Source: Gonocerus acuteangulatus
Taxonomy: Eukaryota; Arthropoda; Insecta; Hemiptera; Coreidae
Assembly (NCBI GenBank): GCA_946811695.1
Contig: OX328124.1
Coordinates: 84,491,293 to 84,555,292 of the forward strand
Reading direction: 5' to 3'
Length of the DNA stretch: 64,000 nucleotides
A program made the translations under genes and the position numbers. Below are positions 39,685 through 52,828 of this stretch, in pieces. Positions within the stretch are counted from its first letter, which is position 1. Every line of letters begins with the position of its first letter. Below the pieces are notes generated by a model. It was not told the origin of the DNA. It saw nothing but the letters and a program-made list of their open reading frames with translations, and did not search any database.

Positions 39685-41033
39685 TAGAAGGAAATTTATT
39701 ATGCTATTGGATTGGCTTTTGCGACAATTTCAAGACTGCTCATGCCTTATGCTAACCCACCTTGGGTTAGCATAAGGCAACAAAGTTCGAACCCACCTTG
39801 GACGATACGGAACTATGACATAGACTTAACTCTTACAAAATATCATAAAAAGGACCCACTTTCTACCTTACTACATACACACTACTTTACTGAATACTTA
39901 AAACATCACGAAAACTGCATTACAATTTTCACAGACGGATCGAAGACTGAATACGGAGTTGGCTCAGCAGCCGTTGTACAAGGAGAGATTTATGCCCAGA
40001 AGCTGCCTCCATATGTAAACATTCTAGGGGCAGAACTATATGCTATCCTCCTTGCACTGATCAATACACCAAATACACATCATAAACATATTATCATTTT
40101 CAGTGACTCGTTGGGTTCACTGCAATGTCTCCAAAATATGTATACATGCCACCCCATATGCACTGAAATAAAAGATAAAATAAACGACTTACAGACTACA
40201 GGAAAACATATAAAACTCTCATGGCTGCCTGGACATAAAGACCTCGGACAAAATACGACAGCTGACAGGCATGCTAGACGTGTGACAGAAGAACAGACAT
40301 ACCAACATTTTGAACTATTTCACAAAGATGTTACTCGACATACTTGCAGAACCATACTCGACAAATGGCGACTTGATTGGTATACTGTGACTGACAATAA
40401 ACTAAGGACTATTAAACCGACTATTACAGACTGGACATCATCGTACAGGAGCTCACGCCGAGAAGAAGTAGTCCTTGCGAGACTAAGAATCGGCCATACA
40501 CGCATTACCCACGAGTACCTGATGACAAAAACGGACAAACCCAAATGCACGACTTGTAACACAGATCTTACTGTAAAACATATTCTAACAGACTGTCGGT
40601 TACGGCATAACTTGGACATTCCTCATGACCTGACAGACATACTTTCTGAAGGCAGCCATTATATTAACACAATATTGACATATTTAAAAAACACTAAAAT
40701 GTACGACAAAATATAATACATAACCATAAGAATCCATTTCACCTTTTTTGCAATAATAATGAAATCTAATTCACTCTATTCATTAAATAAACACCTCATT
40801 CATTCTAATTTTATTTAATTATTTTTCTTTATACATATTTCTATTTAATTTTTGTTTCGTTTACTATTTATACCTTATACATACTTATCATTACTATACA
40901 TCATTGTCTGTAGCAACTACTGTTTTGGAGTGACATCGTTAGGTTCAACACCTGCATCAGCTTAATACAGGGAATTAAATGCTCTTCGCTTTAGATGCGG
41001 AGCATCATCATAAATCAATAAATAAATAAATAA
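39685..41033 (+). pseudogene. 5'-truncated LINE with a complete RNase H domain (I/Jockey group)
   Basis: This is the 3' part of a non-LTR retrotransposon ORF2; RNase H degrades the RNA strand during target-primed reverse transcription. The open frame from 39712 has no true start (its first codon is TTG) and follows a stop at 39685. The upstream residues YYAIGLAFATISRLL resemble the region after a reverse transcriptase. The RNase H residues are present: D75 (TDGSK), E108 (GAELYAI), D132 (SDSLGSL) and D185 (TADRHARR). The tail has C279-x2-C282-x7-H290-x4-C295. Stop is at about 40714-40716. The 3' UTR ends in AATAAATAAATAAATAA near 41033. The endonuclease and most of the polymerase are missing, so this copy cannot move alone. 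The frame is intact, so the insertion is probably young. Confidence 0.85.
39744..39778. repeat. Perfect 16-bp hairpin inside the LINE frame
   Basis: GCCTTATGCTAACCCA and TGGGTTAGCATAAGGC are separated by CCT. CCCACCTTGG occurs both in the hairpin and at about 39797, so residues NPPW appear twice. This looks like a template-switch (snap-back) event near the truncated 5' end. Confidence 0.85.
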
Positions 41034-42002
41034 TCTTAGAGAAAAAGTTGCAAGTGCTCGAAAAAAAAGTAGTTTTTTTTTTTTTCATTTTGGTGTAGTA
41101 TTTCTGGGGAGGTCTGTAAAAGACAAAATTCCATCTAAACCTCCTTATTTAATAAACTTTCGGGTGCTAGAGCATATCAGCTATATTCCAGTAAATAGAA
41201 AAAAAAAAAAAACATGTTATATTTTTCAAGCTTATCATTAAGTGATAAAGGTAAACCGTTTCAACTTAGTTTCAAAAGAATAAGTGGGGCTGATTATCAT
41301 TCTAATAATAATATTAATAATAAACAGATAGAAGTTAGGAAAATGGAAAAAAAAAAATACAATGCGGTTTTTAAAAATTGTAGTAAGATACATAATAATG
41401 AGATGGAGATACCTATTTATCCGTTGTGATGCGAAGCGAAGGGATGGACAGGATTCAGCCTAGCCTTTTTCTCCTAGTCATATTCCATCTATCTCTAGAC
41501 TTCGTATAGATAATAATAGTACGAGATTTAGATGAGAATCTCAGTTTTTAGCCAATTCATCGGATAATATCCAACAAAGCATTCGAAAACCAAAGTAAAT
41601 TCAATTAAATGTTGTAATGGCATGTCCTAAACGCATTAAAATAAGTTGTTAGTTTTTTGACAATTTTTAAGGTCACGATTGTAACATTTCCCTTCGTACC
41701 TCGACTAGCCAGCGCAATCCATATTGAGATACATAACATATCGCTCAGCCCAAATAGAGAGTTTATTTATATATATCCCTGTTTATAGTACTGCAATCAA
41801 TAAAATATATTTTCAAACAGCTTAATTGAAAATAAGGATTTCTTAACCTTCCAACAGTCGCACTGGGACCCTCTTTTGGTTATTAAACCAGTCAAAACGC
41901 CTGGATGACATGGTGGTCCGAGTAGTTCATTCTTACGCGCTAAAAGGTGCATTATGTCTTGGATGGTGGATGCTCCACCATGGATATTGAGGAACAAAAA
42001 AG
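41034..42002. other. No gene recognised; degraded fold-back at 41430-41505
   Basis: GCGAAGCGAAGGGATGGACA... with CTTTTTCTCCTAG and ATCTCTAGACTTCG resembles the fold-back at 16140-16279. The rest is AT-rich. Confidence 0.4.
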
Positions 42003-43365
42003 TTTATTTATTTATTGCATAAAAGGCTTCCCCATTGCAAGGAGTTGGCCTTATATAATGTTTTTTTTTAGTCATATGTTAATAAAACTTTCATAGACAT
42101 TGACAGATAAACATATATTCTATTTACATAATTGAAATTATAATACCATGAAAAATAATAAAGTTTAACTAAAAGTAAATGAATATAATTACATTTCATA
42201 GGCATTAAATTTGTACAAAAATTACATACCTTAATTTAATGTGTAATCAAATTACTATTATTATTATATCAATCCTAAATTAATGACGCTCTCAATTTTA
42301 AAGAGTTTTTTATGTAGTTATAAATTTGTATCTATTCAATTTTTGAGGCACTGTTTAAGACTTCAAGTAATTGAGAATTATCGGTAGGTTGATTGTTAAA
42401 GTGGAAGAATTGGTTTCGAATATGGGAGTAAATAGGACAATGCAAAATAAAATGGAAAATTTCTTCATACGTGTTATTGTTACAAAGGGTGCAGATTTCT
42501 TTCGGGTCAATAGAATAATGGATATTTTTAAAGGAAAATTTAATATTGGAGTTGCTGGAAGCTCTTAACTGAGGTACTTATTTTGTTTTTGCAATAACAA
42601 AAGGCAGCCCCATTGTGAGAAATTCATGAGGTAGGCCTGGGGATAATGAAAGAAATTTGTAAAATGGGCTGTAGTTGGAATTACTCATTTTCTCTAAAAC
42701 ACTACTAAGTAATATTGCTTTATGGGCTTCTAAAATAATATTAATCCGTCCTCTGATTAAATTAGAATCCTGGATTAGCCATGTATCTAGAGAATCTAAA
42801 GTGACAAAAATATCTCTAGCTTGGGATACCCAATTAGAATCCTGGATTAGCCATGTATCTAGAGAATCTAAAGTGACAAAAATATCTCTAGCTTGGGATA
42901 CCCAATTAGAATCCTGGATTAGCCATGTATCTAGAGAATCTAAAGTGACAAAAACATCTCTAGCTTGGGATAACCAATTAGAATCCTGGATTAGCCATGT
43001 ATCTAGAGAATCTAAAGTGACAAAAATATCTCTAGCTTGGGATACCCAATTAGAATCCTGGATTAGCCATGTATCTAGAGAATCTAAAGTGACAAAAATA
43101 TCTCTAGCTTGGGATACCCAATTAGAATCCTGGATTAGCTATGTATCTAGAGAATCTAAAGTGACAAAAATATCTCTAGCTTGGGATACCCAATTAGAAT
43201 CCTGGATTAGCCATGTATCTAGAGAATCTAAAGTGACAAAAATATCTCTAGCTTGGGATACCCAATTAGAATCCTGGATTAGCCATGTATCTAGAGAATC
43301 TAAAGTGACAAAAATATCTCTAGCTTGCGATACCCAATTAAGTTTTATGTTATTTTAGAGACTCT
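42003..43365 (-). pseudogene. LINE 3' end of a second family, C-terminal domain and tail
   Basis: On the minus strand the 3' tail (plus 42003-42040) reads ATGCAATAAATAAATAAA, after CCTTGCAATGGGGAAGCCTT. Coding remnants run from about plus 42300 to 43340. They include LEKMSNSNYSPFYKFLSLS, LPHEFLTMGLPFVI, then after one stop ICTLCNNNTYEEIFHFILHC (C-x2-C-x9-H-x4-C) and PIYSHIRNQFF. This is the zinc-knuckle C-terminus typical of many arthropod LINE proteins. No reverse transcriptase is present. The upstream part is expanded into eight 72-bp tandem units in the same frame. The exact clade is unknown. Confidence 0.7.
42762..43337. repeat. 72-bp minisatellite, 8 units
   Basis: Units begin TTAGAATCCTGGATTAGCCA at 42762, 42834, 42906, 42978, 43050, 43122, 43194 and 43266, nearly identical (isolated changes such as AACATCTC in unit 3 and CTATG in unit 6). 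The length is 24 codons, so both strands stay open. The minus strand, in the LINE frame, reads WVSQARDIFVTLDSLDTWLI then QDSN per unit. The plus-strand frame is a by-product. Confidence 0.97.
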
Positions 43366-44126
43366 GATCTAACAAAAGAAGTCTATTGCAACAAAGCCTC
43401 GGAAATCAATCAGCATTCATCATAAGATTTGACAAAGCCAGAGGAGGGAGGAACAAAAATAAGTAAAAACCAAAGCATTTAAACTGTATGAACTTATTAA
43501 AGAGCGAATGTTCAGTTTCGAAGCATAAACATTTAAATGCTTTTGATTTGTCTCTTAAGGGCTTTTTATTTCATGAAGGATTGATGGGCCATTGTTTCAC
43601 GCCCTGAATCACATAAATACATTCGCTTTACCTCGAATTCCATACAACTACAATGGTAATTTCATTTTAGTCTTCATATTTTTTTTTGTTTGTTTGTTCT
43701 ATGCAGATTTAAGATTTATCGCTTCGCCAACATGCGCTTCCTTTGTGCACCACTAATAAGGAAAGGTGCACACAGTCGTATTAAGGATCTACTACTACCT
43801 ATGCAAATCCATTACCGCCCACAGAACTCAAACTTAAGTTTCTGCAATCTTCTTAATTATAAGTAATTTTAAAGATGCGTTCCTATTTTACTCTTCTATT
43901 CATTATAAAGAATTACCACAGACGATTTTTATGCGAATTCCTTGGACATAACTTAAGATAGAACTGTTTTGTTTTCTTATTCGTAGGAATTAGATTGTCT
44001 TTTTTCAATAATCCACATGAAAAAAATGTGTTTGTTCATATATCCTTTGATAATTTAATGTGGCTTTGAATAGTTCCTAAAGTAACTTGGTTAAAACACA
44101 ATATACATATTTGGAGATAAATTCTA

Positions 44127-44177
<51 letters not shown>

Positions 44178-44275
44178 AAAGAAACATTTAACAGCTTCTA
44201 GTATGTAAAATCACTTAACAATTTTGCTGCCACCTGAATTTCGAAGTGTGGCCCAATGGCACATTTTAATTTTTT
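43366..44275. other. No gene recognised; A-run at about 44130-44174
   Basis: AT-rich DNA. The A-run may be a retroposon tail, but no SINE or LINE body is visible upstream of it. Confidence 0.35.
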
Positions 44276-44795
<520 letters not shown>

Positions 44796-45963
44796 AACAA
44801 CAATAATCGGAAAACGAGCTTAGAATAAAGATGAATCTTTGCCTTAAAGTGAAATCTCAGATCCAAGATAATAATAGATATGCCAAATTTTGTATATGTT
44901 TATTTGGTATTAAATATTGTTTCCAAAAAGAAAGATGTTTGTGTGGGAGATAGGCTGGTCAGTAATTGGAGCAAGGTACATCTGCCTTGCCTAGGGGTGT
45001 ATATATTCAAATGGAATGCCACCAAGGCTGAAAAACGAATTCATCATATCACCCCTTACCCCCGGGCACGCTCTTCATTTAGATCTTATTAAAATTAAAC
45101 GCTTCTTAACAGATGGGATACAAGATAAAAATAGAGAAAATACATTCGGTGAAATAAAAGAAAATGAGAGAGGCATCCAAATTCCAAAAAGGGCTCACAT
45201 ATCAAATTAAAAATAAACTACCTACTTAAGAATTCATTGAAATAGAATTTCTTTATAACTAAAGGAAACAAATTTGAATATTGTATTTTTTTTCTTTTCT
45301 TAATCACAAAATTAACTAATATGTATATACAGGTATATAAACTGCTAAACACATTTAATATTTTGAATTAAAAGACTTAATGTTTTGACATTTTATCCTT
45401 AACACTAGGATGCCCAAGGTGGAGGCACTTAGAGACCCCCAAGCACCTTATTTTATTCTTATCTGTGTCCACGACATTTCAAAACTTTAGGAAAAATGTC
45501 ATCTAACAGAAATTCATTCGCCAATAATAACTGTATTTTTTTTTGTTGGTTGGTAGTATGAACTTTTTCAGTGCCAGGTTACAGCACCCTTGGGAAGGTA
45601 TTCAGTTCCCTTTATTATTAAAATTAATTGTTCATTATTAATTGTTAATTATTAATTAAAATTTATTAAAACTTTTTTATCTTGCTGTAATTCTGTTTAT
45701 CACTTGATATTTTTACTGTGTTTTTGGAATTCTTATAATTTTGGGTTTATATTTTATAAAAATCTTTTTATTTATATGTACTTTTTTTTTACTTGAGAAA
45801 TTATTCAGATCAGTCAATCTCCTTACAAATAAATCTATAAATATTTGAATATTTTGTTCGTAAGAACTATTTCAAATTAAATTACACCAAATCTGAAAAA
45901 GGCATCTAATTCCCAGACTAATTTATTGTACTAAAAATAAAAAATAGAGAGATTGACAAAGAA
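44796..45963. other. No gene recognised
   Basis: AT-rich DNA. Short frames at 44880-45210 show no domain. Confidence 0.35.
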
Positions 45964-46014
45964 AGAGAGTGAGTGAGTGAGTGAGTGAGTGAGAGAGTGA
46001 GAGAGTGAGTGAGT

Positions 46015-46102
<88 letters not shown>

Positions 46103-46111
46103 GAGGGAGGC
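45964..46111. repeat. (GAGT)n/(GA)n microsatellite
   Basis: GAGTGAGTGAGT followed by long GAGA runs ending GGGAGG. Leu-Ser and Ser-His frames on the minus strand are artefacts. Confidence 0.95.
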
Positions 46112-48430
46112 GACACAAAAATAAACTTGGATTTCTTTACAGTAGGTACTTGTAGTTTCACCATTGAGAATCACTTGTGATATCTATTACCTATTTATAG
46201 TATGTTATATATTTTTATTGGCTCGACATTTTAATTAAACTTTTCCGAGGGCATTTCCTGATTTAGGTATTCATTTGGAGAATGAAATATTGATGTATAT
46301 TTTGTCACAATTAAGAAAGAGGCTGTCGAACCAATTTCTTTTTGTCTCGTCGAGGCGTGGCAGAAACACTAATCGACTCATTTGTATACAAGCTAATATC
46401 GTAACTTAGGACTACTGCTTCGGCTTCATTATTGATTCCGATCCTATCTTCAGAAAAAAAAATTAAAATCATCGTAATGAGGAGACTGTTCAGGATAGAA
46501 AGTAAAAAAAAAAAGTGATACTAATAATAAAGCATGGCTGTGTGGTGTAATAAAGAATAAAACGAAAAAAATGTAGAAATAAAAATATCAATAATATCTG
46601 AAATGAGGAACGTGGAATAAGTTAAATCACCCGAGGCAATTGCTTTGTTTTGAATTAATGGAGCGAAGAAGGTGGATTGGGTTGAAGCTTAACTCAATGA
46701 GGATCGGTCGTCATGTACTATTTAAAAGTTTGGGTCGCATTTACAATTCTTGTATACATTCTGTTCAGATATGTAATGATGTGTTTCGTTTTTCAATAGA
46801 TTCAACAAATTAATTACAGTCCATACTTTTTCTAATCTAAGAGTTTCTTAAATAGTTACAGGCTTCTTTGGAATAATAAAATGGCAACCCCAGAGGAACT
46901 GCTTAAAAACATTCTTCAGTAACCATAATTGAGGTAAGATAAAATCGAAAAATCCCAACAATGTTTTTTTTTTAATATTTTAAATATAAACAAAGAACGC
47001 AAATAACTGGGTTTTTTTCTTGGAATTTATTTTGTACTTCATTCGATCGTAGCTTCGAAAGTATACATGCTGGAGATCTCAAGACGTCAAAAGGTTCGTA
47101 CTGAAATTTACTAAAATTTAGAAATTTTAATTAAGGTTAAGTTTGTTTATAAGCCCAAAAATTGTTAATAATGTCAAAAAATTCCTGAAGCCGCCCAAAT
47201 CAACTGATTTTCAATAAGTAAAATGCTTTTGAAAGCTTGAGTGCCTTAGTTTTTTTTAAAAAAAAAAAAAAAAAACGTGTTACTGCAATCCTTTTGGGGT
47301 TTGCAACAATTTCAGAAATGTTACCCTTTTTACCAAGTAACTCAATTCTTTAATTATTATGCAAAGACTATTAAACCGATTTAAACGAAATTTTGTGGGT
47401 TCTTTTATTATATATTCAAAATATTCTTCCTAAAATATGAATGTACTAAATACAATGTAGGCTACCGAAAAAATGTCAAATTTTCACCCCTTTTTTCATA
47501 ATTATTGCTATTTGGCAAAACAGTAAATAAATTCTAAATAATAGAACATTTTAGGAAATGTCAGTACCAACGTCTGGTCTGGACGCTTTGAGGTCTCTAG
47601 AATACATAATTTCCGGGCTTGAAGCCAAAAAAAACGTGATTTTTTCGATTCGTGGTTTATATTTAAAAGTAATTTTTTTTTTCTACATCTACTGTCATTG
47701 GGACCATTATATACTCTTTATTTTGAAACCAATGAAGAAAGAATTCTTAACCTAAACTAAACTATTCAAACTGTGGTTAGCTTTTTTTTAAACAAATATT
47801 GGAACTACTTTTAAGTCTAGCCTTAAATCTAAACCGTCAGCTATTTACATATTTGCAGTAACTCATTCACTCTTAAAACATTTACACAATAAATACTTAC
47901 ACACTCCATACCTACTCGTATAATAATATTTACACACACTACGATCGCACATGCACAGCTCAATTATTGTTACTTTAGTTTCTCTGAAGACATTGCCGCA
48001 AAAATCAGCACACCCCCTTCTAACATCCAAATATAGCTACGCTTTAATGATGCGCACTGGACTATAAATAATCAATGCGAAATTTCTGTAAATTGTCGAA
48101 AATTGAGAAAAATAATACAAAACACAATGAAGAACGGCCTTGCTCCTTCACTGTAGGCCCAAAGCTGGGCTAAATATGGACAATAGCATTGAAATTGAGG
48201 CTCACCGTTGAAATTCCTCGAAAACGGTTCAGCTATAATAGAACGACGAATGTTACAATATTATTCTTCAATGTGAACACAAGTTTTGAACTATCCAGCA
48301 ATTCCTACAATAATTCAGAAATAGTTATTTTCCTTATTAGAAATAGAAAAAAAAAGCTTTCGATAATTTTTACTTGAAGCTTTGCTTAAAGAAACAGCAG
48401 ATATATTATACGGTACTTGTAGTGTTCTCC
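46112..48430. other. No gene recognised
   Basis: AT-rich DNA. Around 47376-47398 lies CCGATTTAAACGAAATTTTG, a relative of the motif shared by many repeats in this window, so 47280-47760 is probably an unclassified repeat. Confidence 0.35.
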
Positions 48431-48582
48431 ATAATATGTATAGTGAATCTGAATAAGGCGAGGGTAAGTGTCCCTGAGCTCGGTTCCACCCCCGAGATTA
48501 CATCTCATAATATGTATAGTGAATCTGAATAAGGCGAGGGTATGTGTCCCTGAGCTCGGTTCCACCCCCGAGATTATATCTC
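48431..48582. repeat. Two tandem 76-bp units
   Basis: ATAATATGTATAGTGAATCTG starts at 48431 and again at 48507. The units differ at only a few bases and share CGGTTCCACCCCCGAGATTA. Confidence 0.9.
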
Positions 48583-49131
48583 ATTTAAGAGATCATTTAC
48601 TTATTTTATTTCTGCCGGTTATTACCGAATGCCTGGGTCCGGGCTAATGGAGCTCATCGTAAGCTTTTTAATGGGCCATTATCGGCCTCTGCCTCTCCGT
48701 CCGTCCGTCTGTCTGTCCGTCTGTCTTGTCTTTTTTAACATAAATCGTTTAGAATTTTTCTCCCTTGGAGCGCTTCAAGATTGAAGTCCTTCTTTATAGT
48801 CTATAATGCTTCATGAAAAAGCAATTGGACTTTTACAAGGGGGGTACAACTTGCTCCTTTCCGGCTCATACTAATGCATTTTTAATTAAATCCGATTTGG
48901 TCGCCAGCAAACAATTATGTACGTTTTGCTCGTAGGGTGTTTTTTCTAAGGCTTTTATTCATCGTCCAAGCTTAATGAAGTAGATTTGTATAGAGAACAT
49001 AAAAAATGTATATTATAACATTCTTTGGGTAGGATTGAGGGTAGATTCCAACCTGAACCCCTTTGGAAAAAGGAACGGCTACAAAATGATAACCTGTAGA
49101 TAAGCCGTTCTAAAATATTTAATTTAAAAGA
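48583..49131. other. No gene recognised; (CCGT/CTGT)n stretch
   Basis: About 48600-48740 is less AT-rich (GGGCCATTATCGGCCTCTGC) and ends in CCGTCCGTCCGTCTGTCTG simple repeat. No domain is recognised. Confidence 0.35.
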
Positions 49132-50060
49132 AGAAAGTCCGACTCTTCTTAGCGCGTTTCCCTTTTTATCCCATTTCAAAAGGTGAGAATAAAAACAGTT
49201 TTGATTTTTCATGAAAAATGTAAAATGAAATCTCCAAGAAAATATTTTAGGCGCCACAACGGGACACTGACAGTATTCAAAGCGGAAATTGCTTCCTCCG
49301 CCGAAAACAGTGTTACAAATATGTTTCTCATGTTCTTACCTTGAGTTATCAAAAAAAACTCAATTTACTGTCATATGCAATCAAAAAACAGCAAATTAAG
49401 AACTAAGGCCAACAGGCACAAAATACGTTCAAAATAACGAAACCGACATTTTGTTTACTTATTTCTCGGATTGACATCATCCCATCGGAAATCATTTCAC
49501 AACCTTTTGTGTAGAAACTTTAGTAAGTTTTCGAACAGTTTCCTTTCACTTACCAAGATTACCTAAGAGTATTCGAGATATTAAAGAAAATATAAGAATA
49601 TCCCAAAACTTTTCATGCTTGTTAAGGAACTTTCTTCAAGTATTTGTTTAACTCCAAACGGAACCTAAATTTAAATATCTTTCTTTAGATGAATATCAAA
49701 CGTCTGCTGGAAAATGTTCAAATGAAACAATCATTTCTCAATATCGAACCTAAATCTAGGTAGAAACATGGGCGTATATAAGAGGGGGATGCAGCCCCCC
49801 GAAAGTTTGGTTAGGTGAGAACATTTTATGTAAAAAAAAGCCTATAACAACAAAAAATGTCTTCTACATTTACCCTGGTCTGCTAGGTGTCCGTAGGACA
49901 TTAAAACTCACCATTTGACCCTAAAATAGTTAAAATTTTCCCAACACCCCATATTCCTATGTGGAACCAGTACCCCCCCCCCTGAAATTATTTCTTATAT
50001 ACTCTAGTGGTTAGAAAAAAATAGTTTTAACCACTTTTCCGCACGAACGGTTACAGATGT
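49132..50060 (+). mobile_element. Helentron-like element, family 1 5' part
   Basis: AAAGTCCGACTCTTCTTAGCG (a deletion removes CGCAGGAACTGC), then GACACTGACAGTATTCAAAG and CGGAAATTGCTTCCTCCG, then a module with TTTCTCGGATTGACATCATC and CAAAACTTTTCATGC. No 3' hairpin was found. A MITE-like insertion lies at 49767-50006. Confidence 0.55.
49767..50006. mobile_element. Short MITE-like inverted repeat, second copy
   Basis: CATGGGCGTATATAAGAGGG and GCAGCCCCCCGAAAGTTTGG at the left, ACCCCCCCCCCTGAAATTAT with TATACTC at the right. It is related to 30501-30753, with a degraded right end. Confidence 0.5.
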
Positions 50061-52486
50061 TGGCTTATATATATGTGATACGATTCTGGTACGATGAATA
50101 ATGATAAAAAGCTGTTATTATTGATGAAGAAACCTGTTAATCAACTACGCCTAGCACTCCAAATCGACCGAGGCAGACGCTGCAAAACATCTACAACAAT
50201 CCAGACATATTCTGGTTGGATTGATGAAACCAATTTCTGTTCCGTTCTTAAATGCGGTTGGTTTTCTGGGTTATCGGTAAGAAATAACTGAGACTAACAA
50301 GGTAGCCATAGATTGGACATGAGGATGCTTTACGTGCTCCAATCCGCCGGCTGCAGGGTAAATAGAACCCATCCCCGAACGGCAAACAAGGAGGGGAAAT
50401 TATAACAGGTGCTGCACTCCCCTCGCCTGATGATATAAGATTGTCGGGGAGAGTCGGAAATAATGAGATCAAATTGGAAATAAGTATAGGTACGTGGGCT
50501 GGCCGGAAAATAGGGAAAGCCAGCTTCGTAGCCTTTAGGTTCTGAGGTTTTTTACCTTCCGACAGGAGAATCGTCCTGCCATGTTTTTATCCTGATTTTA
50601 GACGTTACTTTTTTGTGTTATTACATTTTTTCTTATTTCCTTCATCGACTCATTCATTCATTATGAGAATAAAAAAATTGGGTGCACAAATAAATGGCGC
50701 TGGGGGGTTGAGTAAGCAAGTGGTATAATTCAGGATTTTGTAAATTTTTACCTAGCAACGTATTATAACATAATTGTTCTGCATATTAAGGATTGAAGTG
50801 GAATCCTGGTCTAAGTTTCTAAAAATTGCTGTCATATGGTAGCATTGTTGTACAACCTTACTAAATAGACCTAGACTTATTACATTAAGTACAAACGAGG
50901 TTCTAGGTACAGTTTATCAGAACAGGCGCGACGGTTGAGATTAAACCAGAGCGTTCAGCGACTCCTGTAATTCTATTATTGCGTTTCCTGAGGCAGATAA
51001 ATTTTCTGCACAAGACAGGAGCTTGTGGTTTCAAGAGGTTTCAACGAATCTCTTAAGGGTCTTTCCCCAATGCTTATTGTGTCCATTATTCAACTCTGAA
51101 CCTAATATCCATAATGGTCGTAATTTCTATCATTTTGAAACGCGACTTTGTATATACGTATATATATTATAAACTACGAATTAAAAAAAATATTGAAAAG
51201 AAGCAAATCAGTGCGTTATTAGGGGATGGTGGCCGACTTAAAATAGAGTAGCATTTATAAATATTCTCCACTAAAGCGTAATTTATACTTTATGTAAATG
51301 ATACATCATAACCTTCAGGATGTAACAGATTTTTTTCATGGTTACGCTGCTAAGATGTATTAATGAAGCAAACTACAAGTTATCTGTTGGGTCGGAATCA
51401 AGCAAATCAGATTTCTCATTCTCAGACGTTGGCGAAGAAAGTGAATACACGGTCAAAACCCGAATACCATAATGATTGTAATGACTCGTACCGTAGAAGC
51501 CTACGAGTTAGATATAGTTTTAATTGTTTTCAGCCTAAGTTTTGACTCAGTATTGAGAAACGTTTGACACTTATCTTTCTTCCCCTGGCCGCACAAAACC
51601 TTTACTGTGCCTAAACAAGACATAATCAGTTTTTTTACTGTTTCATGAAACGTTTGGTTTACGGGGGGGGGGGCAACAGAAGGGTAAATATCCCTCCCTC
51701 ACGTTCTCACGTGCGATATCGAACGGTATTCTTGGTATTATAAAAACTATAAGTTATCTCGTAGTTGGCTGTCAATTTTATAGTAAAACCTTTGATATGA
51801 ATATTAGTGGATTCATATTTAATTGAGAGGATTCCAACGTGAAATTAAATCTTGGTCCTTCACAGAGGAATACATTCGACAAACCATTCCAGAGTTATTA
51901 TTTATCGGGATTTGAAATCATTGAATGATATAGGGTTGAGTTACAGAGAAGATATGGGATGATGTACAGAGAGCGGTTGGAAAGAGAACTGATAAAAGTG
52001 TCGACGAATTCTGAGAAAAGCCAATAGTACAGTCGGCAGTAGTCAGCTGCATTCGTGATTCTACTTATCAGCTTGATTAGTCAGGACTACTGGTTTACAG
52101 TAGAGGCTCTTTGGACTGGACTCGATCTCTTCTTAGAAGTAGTGTACCTTTCAAGGCTTGCACAGAAGGCTGGGGCATGCTCCAAGGAGGCATGTGTGCT
52201 CGAACAATGGCTCTTCAGAGGATCGCCCGAGGAGATGGACTGCTCCTCTCGTGATGTCTTGCATTGTTTAGGATGCACTTCATTGCATATTTGACGCTAG
52301 GAATGTTATTTACAATGGAAGCACGATTGCAGGAATTTAGTCGTTACAGCTTGTCTAGGAAATGTCAAGGTCTCAGGTTTCAATTTAACAGCTTAGAAAA
52401 TCTTGATATATACAATACATAAAAAGGTAATGAAGCACTATAAAAACGTGCTTCTCTCAAACTGTGCGTAAATAAATAAATAGAGC
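50061..52486. other. No gene recognised
   Basis: Mixed composition with several 60-80 codon frames (50094-50291, 50248-50472 minus, 52055-52294) that show no domain. A G-run is at about 51663-51672. Confidence 0.35.
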
Positions 52487-52498
52487 ACACACACACAA

Positions 52499-52562
<64 letters not shown>

Positions 52563-52563
52563 G
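52487..52563. repeat. (CA)n-(TA)n microsatellite
   Basis: CA units with an AA interruption to about 52515, then about 23 TA units. Confidence 0.95.
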
Positions 52564-52628
52564 TATATTCATATGTGTGTGTTTTGTCTTAAATTGCTTC
52601 GCTAGGAATTACATGTCTTTGTGAAGCG

Positions 52629-52828
52629 GCTTCCTTCTCAGCAGGCCATAGTCCTCCTTTCTGCGCAATATTTCTCCGGATTCCTCTCGCGCTTCTTCTG
52701 GCAGTCATTTACCCTAATCATTCCCTTACCAAACAGGAAGGGTGAATGGCAGACAGAAGATACTTGAGAGGAATCCGACAAAATATCGTGCAGAAAGGAG
52801 GAGTAAGACCGCTGAAGAAGGAAGGCAC
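52629..52828. repeat. Fold-back repeat, about 88-bp arms
   Basis: CTTCCTTCTCAGCAG, CCTCCTTTCTGCGCAATAT and CGGATTCCTCTCGCG at the left are mirrored by CGAGAGGAATCCG-like sequence, ATATCGTGCAGAAAGGAGG and CTGAAGAAGGAAG at the right. A short centre lies near 52738. The arms are diverged, and no open frame spans them. Confidence 0.75.

Noticed and set aside
42762..43337. CRISPR-like regular array
   Set aside because: Units are contiguous and near-identical over all 72 bp, with no variable spacers, in a eukaryotic LINE context.
42675..43358. 227-codon plus-strand frame with eight 24-residue repeats
   Set aside because: The 72-bp unit lacks stops in this frame, so the array stays open by arithmetic. 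The flanking homology (LINE C-terminus) is on the minus strand.
45918..46174. Leu-Ser-rich minus-strand frames
   Set aside because: Translation of a (GA)n/(GAGT)n microsatellite.
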